A stretch of 64,000 bases of DNA from Ambrosia x helenae (Eukaryota; Streptophyta; Magnoliopsida; Asterales; Asteraceae), in contig CM061228.1 in NCBI GenBank assembly GCA_030844895.1, positions 34,844,626 to 34,908,625 on the forward strand, given 5' to 3'. Made by a program: the position numbers and the translations under genes. This document shows positions 34,116 through 44,755 of this stretch, in pieces. The notes beneath the pieces were generated by a model. The model was not told where the DNA came from, ran no database searches, and saw only the letters and a program-made list of their open reading frames with translations. Within the stretch, counting starts at the first letter, position 1; every line of letters starts with the position of its first letter.

Positions 34116-34735
34116 CAGACGTCTTTGCGATAGAACCTAGAAACTATAAACCTTAAACACACACGAATATGCTATCCCTGCTTCCTTGTGTTCGCTGTAG
34201 GATCCGAACCAAACAAACATGTCGGTTGACCATGTAATTGAGCCTAATCATGGAAATAAACTCGTGATTGATTCGTATTAATTGATTTACAGATCATATG
34301 CTTCTTATTCACGCTATAACACAACCAAATCATGCCTTAATTAAGAATAATCACGCGTTTTACATTAACCGTGGGTCAAACATACTAAATGTACTAATTC
34401 GTGTGCTACACTATAAATTGAACCCTTCCTTAGAACTTCTACACGCCGACTAACACATCCCCATTCCCAATTCTCCATAAAAATCCTTCAATTCTCCGAT
34501 TTAAGCTTCGGTTGACCATTCGTTTTTGACCAATAGTTCGTGGCTTTAACCACTCTGTAAGTTCAATTGTTTTGTTTGGTTTTGTTCTTCGGCCTATCAC
34601 AAACAATAGCCCCAAGGTTTCAGGGGCTATTGGTTACGAATTGTTAAGATTAGAAAAACTAGGGTTCTTAGTAATTTTTGGGGAATATGACTACTCAACG
34701 CATCTGTTGATTTATAAAACAAAAGGAAACAAAAC

Positions 34736-34840
34736 ACCAACTGACCAACAGATCAGTTGGTAAAACCCTCATGTTGTTCAGTCTGGGGCCGGCTCGTGTC
34801 TGGGTTCGAATCCGGGCACAAGCAAACTTTTTTTTTTTTT
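34736..34840 (+). other. tRNA-like module in intron 1 of LTR C, plus strand
   Basis: A 9-bp hairpin (34736-34744 with 34753-34761) whose right arm is part of an A-box-like ATCAGTTGGT, then a consensus B-box GGGTTCGAATCC (34802-34813) and a run of 13 T (34828-34840). Confidence 0.55.
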
Positions 34841-36539
34841 GGAACTTTTATCTTTATATATATTTTACTTATCTTTTAAAATAGTTTTTAAAATAATAAA
34901 AGTATCTAAAAAATTCTACAAAAAACATTTTAGGTAAATCCCATGACAAAGTTTACCATACAATTTTTAGTTATTCAAAAATCATTTATTTTATATATAT
35001 TATAAATATTACAATTTTATTCAATTAAATTTTTAAAATTCTATAAAAATACCTAAACGATTTTATAAAATTTCACAAAAATTATTCTAAACTTGTAGAT
35101 CAATAAGCATTTCAGAAATAAATTTTATTTCAGAAAAATCGTTTGTTTCATATTTTTAATTGATTTTTGTTATTTTAAATCATAAATAAATCATAATAAA
35201 TTCATTTTTCAATATTTTTATACCAAAATTTTACATAAATTATTTTTGTTCATTTAGAACAGAAATATAAATTTTAATTTGAAATTTCTCAAATTTTAAT
35301 ATTTTTAGATATTAATATTTAATCTTTGACAAATAGAAATAAATATACTAAATATTCAATTTTTGAGGAAATAATTTTATAAAAATTATTTTCATACTTA
35401 AAAATCCTATAATATGATCATCCTAAATAAAAAACCTACAAAATTCTTTTATTTAATTATTTACCAAATTTCTTTATTTATTAACAATTTACCTAATTAA
35501 TAAAACAATTACTTATCCCCAAATTAAGAACCCTATAGCTACTTGTATCCTAGATAACTTAGACTCTAAGTTCATTCCCTTACAAATTATCTATTTATTT
35601 AGGTTAATCCTTTGGGATATTCCTAATTCACATCACGTTGTTCGGTAGAGTTTCAAGTTATTACGCGAACTGTGAGTATTTCCTATCCCCTTTTTGTCTT
35701 TATTCAATTTTTGGGTGTTACATGTACACTTATACAAAATACACATACAAGTTCACATTTTTACAATACAATTCTAGTACATTGTGCATTTGCTTACATA
35801 CGTGCTTTATGCTTAGACATTACATGTAGAATACATTTGTACTTAATGAAATCATTAACCATGTACAAGCCGACCTTAACATTGAATAGCGCTATTGGAT
35901 TGACAACCCTCCTAGGTTGATTCTCCCCCTTTTTCATCGGAGAATCCGTGGTCATTGTTAAGTTATTATCCATTTAGTGGATAAGTACACCGCCGTTCAT
36001 TTAGTACATTATACAGTCACTGGATTGATTTCACTCATTTGTATGATACATAGTTTACATATTTGCACTGTAGCTTTACACTTGAATTGTATAACATTTT
36101 TCAACTTACTATATGTATTAAATCTAGGAATGCTCACCAACATTTCATATGTTGACAAAACTTATTTTGTACATGTTTCAGGTGCAGTTTGATCTTAGTA
36201 CTATAGCATTGGACTTTAGTGCTTGCTTTTAATAAGTTATTTCAATTTTCATGTTTCATTCAGACTTTGTATTTTTTTTCATTTCATCTACGTAAGACAA
36301 TTTAAATTATACAATAATATATTTACATTTTAGTACCATGTGCTTTTGAACAATCGTCACTACGTGACACCTCGATGATTCCGCCATCGGTTGGGGTGTT
36401 ACAGATTTGTATCAGAGCCATGGTTATAGGGAACTAGGTGTAACATCGCAAAATTTCCCCAAATTTTTATGCGTAGAAGTCTTATCTTTTTTTATACACC
36501 TTTATCATATGTTTATCCCTAACACACAACCTATATACA

Positions 36540-36571
<32 letters not shown>

Positions 36572-36748
36572 ATATAACACATAAATCAGATTTTTTTGAG
36601 TTATTCTTTTTAAAAGTCCATGACAATGCTTAAGATCAAAACAAAACCAAGCCCACAACAAACACCCGGCCCAGAATGCCCAGCCCGATCCCCTGGAAAC
36701 CAAAACCCGGCCCATTAGTTCCCCCCCCCCCCTCCTTCGCTGATAAAA

Positions 36749-36825
36749 CAAAAAAAGGTGGTTCCTGCTGTGGCTCGAACCCGAGTCAACCATGAACAAC
36801 CACACGCGCCACACCAGTTGAACCA
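36749..36825 (-). other. tRNA-like module in U3 of LTR B, minus strand
   Basis: A-box TGGTTCAACTGGT (36825-36813), B-box GGGTTCGAGCC (36782-36772) and a T-run (36757-36749). A second copy lies in the 3' LTR near 41740-41820. Confidence 0.55.
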
Positions 36826-37440
36826 CACCAACCTCTTGTTGCTATACCAACTTATTAAATATATATATTTACTTGGGTTTATGTCTGCTACTTTGCTGCT
36901 GATTCGCGCGCCTGCAGCCATAACCAAACCATTGATTTATCAATTAAATCACACAATCATGGTAAGTATAATATAATTAGCATCTTGATAGATGATTCGC
37001 GTCCATTACAGGTCATAAACACGATTAATCAGCATTAATTCGTACCTATTCTTCCATTTTTACGCGTGCACATTCAAGTCGAGGTCAACCATTCCAATTA
37101 TACGAACCAGACATTACCCTATAAATTGAACGTTGCTGGACCGTCTCAACTCGCCGAACATCTTTTCCCAATCCCCAATTTCTACTAAAAATCTACTGAT
37201 CTTGAATCATGGTTCGTGTTTGACTTCGTGGCTTGACCATCCATTCGTATACGAATCGTGTCTGTAAGTTCGTAATTTTTGATGGGTTTCATTAATCGGG
37301 ACCTACATAACATTAACCCCATGATTAATTGGGTTAATGTTGTGTGATTCGATCGATTGCAAAACTAGGGCTCGATTGCTAATAATTGGGGAAGAACATG
37401 AAAATCTGTTATGTTATTTATTTTTATAAAACAAGAGTCA

Positions 37441-37532
37441 ACACAACCACTGGTCTGGACCAAGTGGTTGTGTCTGGTGCCTTGTAACCCGGACCACACA
37501 GGTTCGATTCCCATCATAGGCATTATTTTTTT
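37441..37532 (+). other. tRNA-like module in intron 1 of LTR B, plus strand
   Basis: A perfect 11-bp hairpin (37441-37451 with 37463-37473) over the A-box-like region, B-box GGTTCGATTCC (37501-37511) and seven T (37526-37532). A second copy lies in the 3' LTR from about 42434. Confidence 0.55.
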
Positions 37533-39003
37533 GGCTCTCGATTTATATGTTTAAATTAAATAATTATTTACTTTAATTATTTAAAATACTTATTAGCCTT
37601 CAAAAATTCCCAAAGTTTTACATAATGATGTTTATGCCCTAAATATCATTATACAGATTTTTATATACAAAAATTTATTTATTTAATATATATAATAAAT
37701 AAATCAAGTTTATTCTAATTTATATATAAAATTCTATAAAAATATCAAAACAATTTTATAAATTTCCACAAAAATTATTCTAAGTTTGAATAATGATAAA
37801 CTTTTCCGAAATGATTTTTAATTCTGAAAAATCATTTATTTAATATTTTTAATCAATTTTTGTTAGTTTTAATCATAATTAAATCATAATAAATCCAATT
37901 TTTAATATTTTTACACCAAAATTTTATACAAATTATTTCTGAATATTTAGAACAGAAATATAATTTTTAAACTGATAATTCTTTAATTTTAGTAATTTTT
38001 AATTATTAAAGTTAAAGTTTGACAATTTGTAATAAATAGATTTAATAATCTATTTTAAAGAAAATAATTTTATAAAAATTATTTTTATACTTTAATCACA
38101 TTCTTGTGACCATCTTAGATTTAAAATTCATAAAAAGATTTTTGGTTATTTATTTACTAATATTCTCTCAATTATCAAACATTTTTAATAATAATCAAAC
38201 GAGCATTTATCCCCAAATTCGAAGCCCTAGAAACTTATACATTTGTAGACTAGATAGACTTAGACCTATTTATTACCTTATTATAGGGTGATACTTGGCA
38301 TTGTTGGGCAACACATATTCTATTTTCACAAGACATAACATTTTGCTAAGGTGAGTTTACATAGCCCCCTTTACTCTATTTTCACTATTTTTGGGGTGAA
38401 ACATGTTTAAACATTTTATACTATCAATTACTCATACTTACTTGTGATTCAATTACACTATCATTCTATCATTTGACTGTAACAAAAAGACACAGTACAA
38501 TCATTAACAATGATCAAGCCGTCTGTTTAGATTATAGCGCTATAGGTCTGACAAACCCATCCCCCCGCATAAATTCAGGGATGATCGATAACAGTAACAA
38601 CATTTAACTAACTTGCGAGTTAGTCATCAGTCGACACAAGGTTTGGTTGTACAAAGACGCATTGTTACATGTCGGTATCATACTCTATCATCATACAACT
38701 GTGAATGTTGTACAAACTATTGTTATCAAGTATTTACAAAAACCTATGTATTCTCACCAACATTTTGTTGACCCAAAATATTTTCAACTTAACATGTTTC
38801 AGGTTCTACTTGCTTGAAGATTTGAATTAATGCTTGAAGATGTGTGCATAGTTTTATTCAATTTGATGTACGAACTCTTATAGAACAATTGTATGTAATT
38901 TATTTAAATCACATAATGAAATTTATTATTCACCATGAGCTACTAAACAGTCATCAATACGTGACATCCCGATGTTTCCGCCATCGGTTGGGGTGTTACA
39001 GAT

Positions 39004-39015
39004 TGGTATCAGAGC
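39004..39015 (+). other. Primer-binding site of element B
   Basis: TGGTATCAGAGC, three bases after the 5' LTR; matches the tRNA-Met 3' end. Confidence 0.92.
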
Positions 39016-39522
39016 CATGGTTATAGGGAATTGGGTTATTAGAAAAATAATCTAGTCTATAACCATAGGATTTAACCAGTACTTGCTTCTTTTACTTGCT
39101 ATTCTCTATCTCCCTCCTACTTCCTATCCCTACTTTCATCCCTACAAGAAGGTTGCTCTCCATCACTGGATCCACTCTTAGACTAATAAGGCCAAATCCT
39201 CAGGTTTAACCTGAACCACCTTGAGATCTCGTCGAAGTTCTAGATTTTAATAACGAACACGTGTAATCTGGAAGGGTGAACGCCTGTATTCTGAGTCTTC
39301 TGTCTAGGCTGGCATTGCGCATATATCCCAATCAGACGAGGGAGCCGGATGCCTACCTGGGAATTCTCGGGATGAGTGTTCACTTATAGGCTAAAGCATG
39401 TCTTCATATGTTATTGGAATTTAGAATCTTTGATAAGTCAACGTTTTCGTTTATTCGTTTTAATTAATGAATAAATGATTACATTCCTTATATAACCTCA
39501 TTCATTGTGTCTCTTTCAGATC
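39016..39522 (+). other. Untranslated leader of element B
   Basis: Non-coding leader. It ends with TGTGTCTCTTTCAG (AG at 39518-39519), a good acceptor-like site three bases before the gag ATG, so part of the leader may also be spliced. Confidence 0.55.
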
Positions 39523-40725
39523 ATGCCTCCACGTCGCAGCACTCGCAATAACAATGGTGGTAATCATGAGGAAGGAAATAGCAACACTAACCACAACAAC
39601 AACAACAATAACAACAACAACAATGGCATTGATGCCCAACTGGCTGCGATCATTTCCCAACAAATGGCACAGCAGATCGCGACTCTGGTTCCTAACTTAT
39701 TGGCTCAAGTCATACAGATGAACGGTAATGGAAACGGCAACGGAAACGGTAATGGAAATCACCATGGAAATGGGAATGGAAACGGGAATGGTCTCCCAGC
39801 TTGAACTCTTAAGCACTTTAATTCCTGTAATCCCCCTAAGTTCAGTGGAGATGAAGGAGCTACTGGTCTTCTACAATGGTTCGAGGGTATTGAGAATACC
39901 TTCATCAACAGTGAGTGTTCCGATAACTTTAAAGTCCGTTATGCTATGAGTGTTCTTCACAAACGAGCGCTCACTTGGTGGAATGAGGAAAAGCGCACCC
40001 GAGGAGCTGAAGTTTCACTTACTATGACCTGGAATCAAGTCAAGGAAATAATGAGAGATGAATTTTGCCCACGTAACGAGGTCAAGAAATTAGAAGACGA
40101 GTTCCACACCCTTGCTCAGGATAGTGGGGAAAACCTTGCTTATAATACCCGCTTCCACGAGCTCAGCCTGTTATTGCCCCATAAAGTCACTCCGCTACCT
40201 GTAGCCATCGAAAAGTATATCGGTGGTTTGCCCATGCAGATTCAAGACACGGTATGGGGAAGGAACCCTGCTACCCTTGAAGAGGCCAAGCGTTTAGCAG
40301 CTACTCTAACTGATAATCACGTAAAGAACGGTACATTGGTTCGGAAAAGCGAGAAAGCAAGTATTGTAGCCGCGGTAACTACTGAGAACCAGAAGCGTAA
40401 GGCCAGGGATCCAAATGTCAACCTCACTACACAAGCTTCTAACAAGAAACCCTATATAAGAAACTACCCATTGTGTAACACATGCAACCGACATCATCCC
40501 ACTGCTTCAGCGTGTCGCTTGTGCACCAATTGTGGAAAGTATGGTCATCTGGTCAACACGTGTCGTGAGACCCCAAATCCTAATGCCAACCAACCCACCA
40601 ACCCTGCTCAGGCTGCTAATCCTAATCGATACAACTATGGTCAGTGCTATGAATGTGGAGACCCAAATCACTTCCGTAACCGATGCCCTAAACTGAACAG
40701 AGATCAAGACCCTCCAGCTACCTAA
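39523..40725 (+). pseudogene. gag: gag of element B (gypsy type), one in-frame stop
   Basis: The ATG at 39523 follows an acceptor-like CTTTCAG and opens MPPRRSTRNN. An Asn/Gly-rich N-terminus with long N and GN runs leads to an in-frame TGA at 39802-39804 (a CGA-to-TGA change would explain it). The same frame continues to 40725, so about 400 codons in all. The core after the stop has the retrotransposon gag pattern LTWWNEEK...W...EFCPRNEVKKLE and two CCHC knuckles, CTNCGKYGHLVNTC and CYECGDPNHFRNRC (about 40520-40690). Gag coats the RNA and builds the virus-like particle. No pol follows. Confidence 0.88.
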
Positions 40726-41417
40726 CAGCAAGTCTCACCGTTTGACTATTGGTTGCTTTTATTCTATGTATTGACTCTATTTGAATAATAAATTCTAGTA
40801 TTGAAATTTTTGTTTGAGAGTTGTTTACATGGTGCATGATTGTTTGAATATGAACAAATTATATAAATCTATACAACTACAACTCATATACTGTGCTTGT
40901 TATACTTGCTTGCATAAACATGCTATCAATTTGCAATCTATGTGTATAATAAATGTCATCATGCCTTTTCAAACAGTCGGGAGACGCCCTACAACCTGCT
41001 CCACGGCTGGTGAAGGCTATCAAACCTACTCAACGATTGGTAGAGGTCATCATGCCTTTTCAACAGTCGGGAGGGGCCCTACAACTACTCCACGACTGGT
41101 GGAGGCTAACGGACCTGCTCAACAATCGGTGGAGACATAGAAGGACGCAAAACTTTAATGTAAGGTAAATTGGTGATTGCGGTCCGGAACGTAATCATGA
41201 ATTTACAGGTACGTTAAGGTAGTGTGAAATTCTATCAAGGTTATAAACTCTAGTTGTCTGGTAGTTCATCAACCCACACTAAACACGAGACAGTTTATTC
41301 TATTCATGACATGCTATAACCCAAATCACAACTATTTTTTTTTATTCTTACCCAATCACCTTCAACCCTATGTTTTTTAATAAACTTCGGGACGAAGTTT
41401 CCAAAAGTAGGGGAGAC
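40726..41417 (+). other. Post-gag non-coding stretch of element B with minisatellite and purine tract
   Basis: Contains an imperfect 30-36-bp tandem repeat (about 40964-41138) built on CAGTCGGGAGRSGCCCTACA and CTCAACRATYGGTRGAGG-type units, then AT-rich sequence, and TAGGGGAGAC just before the 3' LTR. This is the purine tract for plus-strand priming. No pol sequence is visible. Confidence 0.7.
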
Positions 41418-41517
41418 TGTAACATCGCAAAATTTCCCCAAATTTTTATGCGTAAAAGTCTTATCTTTTTTTATACACCTTTATCATATGTTTATCCCTA
41501 ACACACAACCTATATAC

Positions 41518-41563
<46 letters not shown>

Positions 41564-43644
41564 TAAATATAACACATAAATCAGATTTTTTTGAGTTATT
41601 CTTTTTAAAAGTCCATGACAATGCTTAAGATCAAAACAAAACCAAGCCCACAACAAACACCCGGCCCAGAATGCCCAGCCCAATCCCCTGGAAACCAAAA
41701 CCCGGCCCATTAGTTCCCCCACCCCCCTTCGCTGATAAAACAAAAAAAAGGTGGTTCCTGCTGTGGCTCGAACCCGAGTCAACCATGAACAGCCACACGC
41801 GCCACACCAGTTGAACCACACCAACCTCTTGTTGCTATACCAACTTATTAAATATATATATTTACTTGGGTTTATGTCTGCTACTTTGCTGCTGATTCGC
41901 GCGCCTGCAGCCATAACCAAACCATTGATTTATCAATTAAATCACACAATCATGGTAAGTATAATATAATTAGCATCTTGATAGATGATTCGCGTCCATT
42001 ACAGGTCATAAACACGATTAATCAGCATTAATTCGTACCTATTCTTCCATTTTTACGCGTGCACATTCAAGTCGAGGTCAACCATTCCAATTATACGAAC
42101 CAGACATTACCCTATAAATTGAACGTTGCTGGACCGTCTCAACTCGCCGAACATCTTTTCCCAATCCCCAATTTCTACTAAAAATCTACTGATCTTGAAT
42201 CATGGTTCGTGTTTGACTTCGTGGCTTGACCATCCATTCGTATACGAATCGTGTCTGTAAGTTCGTAATTTTTGATGGGTTTCATTAATCGGGACCTACA
42301 CAACATTAACCCCATGATTAATTGGGTTAATGTTGTGTGATTCGATCGATTGCAAAACTAGGGCTCGATTGCTAATAATTGGGGAAGAACATGAAAATCT
42401 GTTATGTTATTTATTTTTATAAAACAAGAGTCAACACAACCACTGGTCTGGACCAAGTGGTTGTGTCTGGTGCCTTGTAACCCGGACCACACAGGTTCGA
42501 TTCCCATCATAGGCATTATTTTTTTTGGCTCTCGATTTATATGTTTAAATTAAATAATTATTTACTTTAATTATTTAAAATACTTATTAGCCTTCAAAAA
42601 TTCCCAAAATTTTACATAATGATGTTTATGCACTAAATATCATTATACGGATTTTTATATCCAAAAATTTATTTATTTAATATATATAATAAATAAATCA
42701 AGTTTATTCTAATTTATATATAAAATTCTATAAAAATATCAAAACAATTTTATAAATTTCCACAAAAATTATTATAAGTTTGAATAATGATAAACTTTTC
42801 CGAAATGATTTTTAATTCTGAAAAATCATTTATTTAATATTTTTAATCAATTTTTGTTAGTTTTAATCATAATTAAATCATAATAAATCCAATTTTTAAT
42901 ATTTTTACACCAAAATTTTATACAAATTATTTCTGAATATTTAGAACAGAAATATAATTTTTAAACTGATAATTCTTTAATTTTAGTAATTTTTAATTAT
43001 TAAAGTTAAAGTTTGACAATTTGTAATAAATAGATTTAATAATCTATTTTAAAGAAAATAATTTTATAAAAATTATTTTTATACTTTAATCACATTCTTG
43101 TGACCATCTTAGATTTAAAATTCATAAAAAGATTTTTGGTTATTTATTTACTAATATTCTCTCAATTATCAAACATTTTTAATAATAATCAAACAAACAT
43201 TTATCCCCAAATTCGAAGCCCTAGAAACTTATACATTTGTAGACTAGATAGACTTAGACCTATTTATTACCTTATTATAGGGTGATACTTGGCATTGTTG
43301 GGCAACACATATTCTATTTTCACAAGACATAACATTTTGCTAAGGTGAGTTTACATAGCCCCCTTTACTCTATTTTCACTATTTTTGGGGTGAAACATGT
43401 TTTAAACATTTTATACTATCAATTACTCATACTTACTTGTGATTCAATTACACTATCATTCTATCATTTGGACTGTAACAAAAAGACACAGTACAATCAT
43501 TAACAATGATCAAGCCGCTTGTTTAGATTATAGCGCTATAGGTCTGACAAACCCATCCCCCGCATAAATTCAGGGATGATCGATAACAGTAACAACATTT
43601 AACTAACTTGCGAGTTAGTCATCAGTCGACACAAGGTTTGGTTG
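41418..43644 (+). repeat. 3' LTR of element B, right end lost
   Basis: 2227 bp closely matching the 5' LTR, with a longer AAT run (about 41524-41565) and few substitutions. It ends within the sequence GGTTTGGTTG, at a point inside the intron 2 region, where the copia LTR starts. The remainder may lie beyond the window. Confidence 0.9.
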
Positions 43645-44062
43645 TGGCGAAGGTAGATTAATAGTGGACGAAGGTAGACTGGAGCTGATCAGAAGACACA
43701 TTCGTACCATAGTAGTGGGCGAATGTGGAAAAGTTCCACATTCGACCAGTGCTAATGGGCGAACGTGCAGCATCTATATATAGTATTTGTGTTTTTGTGA
43801 ATGTAATAGAGTTGTCAGTTGTGTATGTGTTCAGGTCAGGTTTCAGGTCATTTTGTAAAAGTGTATGTTTGATCTAGATTAACGTGTAAGTCGTTGTAAA
43901 AGCTTATTTGACAAAAGTTAATCTATGAAAAGATGTTGAAAATGATCTTAATTGTGTTTTGATTAGAGTTTCATCAATTTGTTCAGAACTAGGGTTTCCG
44001 CACCTGGTTTTGTGACTTGTATGATCATATTATCCTGTTTTAGTCAAAATCTTTCGCTTACA
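43645..44062 (+). repeat. 5' LTR of the plus copia element
   Basis: 418 bp, TGGCGAAGG to CGCTTACA. It has six GGGCGAA/TTCGACC-type motifs in its first 125 bp, then the TATA box CTATATATAG (about 43776-43785). The minus copy's LTR is 538 bp and has an extra 5' segment, so this LTR is either a short variant or 5'-truncated. Confidence 0.75.
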
Positions 44063-44065
44063 AAG

Positions 44066-44077
44066 TGGTATCAGAGC
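44066..44077 (+). other. Primer-binding site of the plus copia element
   Basis: TGGTATCAGAGC, three bases after the LTR. Confidence 0.92.
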
Positions 44078-44339
44078 CATACAGATCATACAACAACAAA
44101 TTTGATAAACTCAGAGCTGATTTGGACATGTTTTTGATCAAAATACATCTGTTTTTGCATAAACATGGTTTTTGAGTGTTTTTGATTGATTTAGAGTTGA
44201 ATTAGTGGTTAAAATCAAGTTTTCCAAGAATTAAAGTTGCTCCAAATCAATTCCGAAGCATAACCTGATTAAGATCATTCAAATCCACAAACTTTTGAAA
44301 ATCTGAGATCAAAATAACCGTTTTTCAAAGTGTAACCGT

Positions 44340-44645
44340 TTTTCAAAAGTGTGATCTGGGCAAAAATGGGCGAACCTGGAATCTGAGTGGTCGAACCTGA
44401 GTGTGTTTGGGCGAACCTGAGTAGTATTTTGGTCGAACCTGAAAATTGTTATTGAAGTTTTCACTTTCGGGTAAACTTTTCCACATTCGACCGGTTCAAT
44501 TTGGGCGAACATGGAAGTGTGTTAGATTGTTTTTTACTTTCTGGTGAATTCTACTTTCGGGTGTTACTGTTTGGGCGAATCTAGAATCAGAAGGGACGAA
44601 AGTGATAGATTTCGGGCGAACCTAGGACATTTTGGGCGAACCTAG
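44340..44645 (+). repeat. GGGCGAA/GGTCGAA motif array in the copia leader
   Basis: About a dozen copies of GGGCGAA, GGTCGAA, GGACGAA or their reverse complements, mostly followed by CCTG, ATGTGG or AGTG, in 300 bp of untranslated leader. The same motif recurs in the LTR, in the pre-ORF3 promoter, in the ORF3 intron, and in the mirror positions of the minus copy. Confidence 0.8.
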
Positions 44646-44755
44646 GATTTTCTTTGGAAAATTTTCTAAAGTGTTAAAGTTTTCTAAGTTCGTGATCATG
44701 TGGCATTTTCAAAATACTCCGAAAACCAGCAACGACACAACCACAACAGCAAACG

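Larger units (their letters stand above)
33673..36403 (+). repeat. LTR C (long-LTR family) with adjoining primer site
   Basis: 2731 bp, TGTGACATCC to GGTGTTACA, inserted in copia pol. It carries an AAT microsatellite (about 33828-33875), a minus-strand tRNA-like module (34032-34115), CTATAAATTGAAC (near 34410), donor CTGTAAGTTC (GT at 34557), hairpin 34604-34632, a plus-strand tRNA-like module (34736-34840), acceptor TTTAG ending 35602, a 69-nt exon-like segment, donor GTGAGT at 35672 and acceptor CATGTTTCAG ending 36181 (510-nt intron). After 36403 comes a one-base variant of the primer site (TTGTATCAGAGC, 36407-36418), then element B cuts in at 36439. Confidence 0.85.
36439..39000 (+). repeat. 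5' LTR of element B
   Basis: 2562 bp, TGTAACATCG to GGTGTTACA. It holds an AAT microsatellite (about 36547-36573), a minus-strand tRNA-like module (36749-36825), CTATAAATTGAAC near 37121, donor CTGTAAGTTC (GT at 37264), hairpin 37306-37344, a plus-strand tRNA-like module (37441-37532), acceptor TTATAG ending 38286, a 64-nt exon-like segment, donor AAG|GTGAGT at 38351 and acceptor CATGTTTCAG ending 38802 (452-nt intron). Confidence 0.88.
36439..43644 (+). mobile_element. Element B: gypsy-type LTR retrotransposon with gag but no pol, truncated at the right
   Basis: 5' LTR 36439-39000, primer site 39004-39015, gag 39523-40725, a non-coding stretch, a purine tract (41409-41416), and a 3' LTR from 41418 that stops at 43644 where a copia LTR begins. 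There is no protease, RT or integrase between gag and the 3' LTR, so pol was lost and the element can move only in trans. It inserted right after LTR C and its primer site; the other target-duplication copy is not in the window. Confidence 0.88.

Noticed and set aside
36482..36976. Open frames at the start of LTR B (and 41510-41969 in the 3' copy)
   Set aside because: They run through the AAT microsatellite and the tRNA-like cassette; composition is low-complexity and the two LTR copies disagree in frame.
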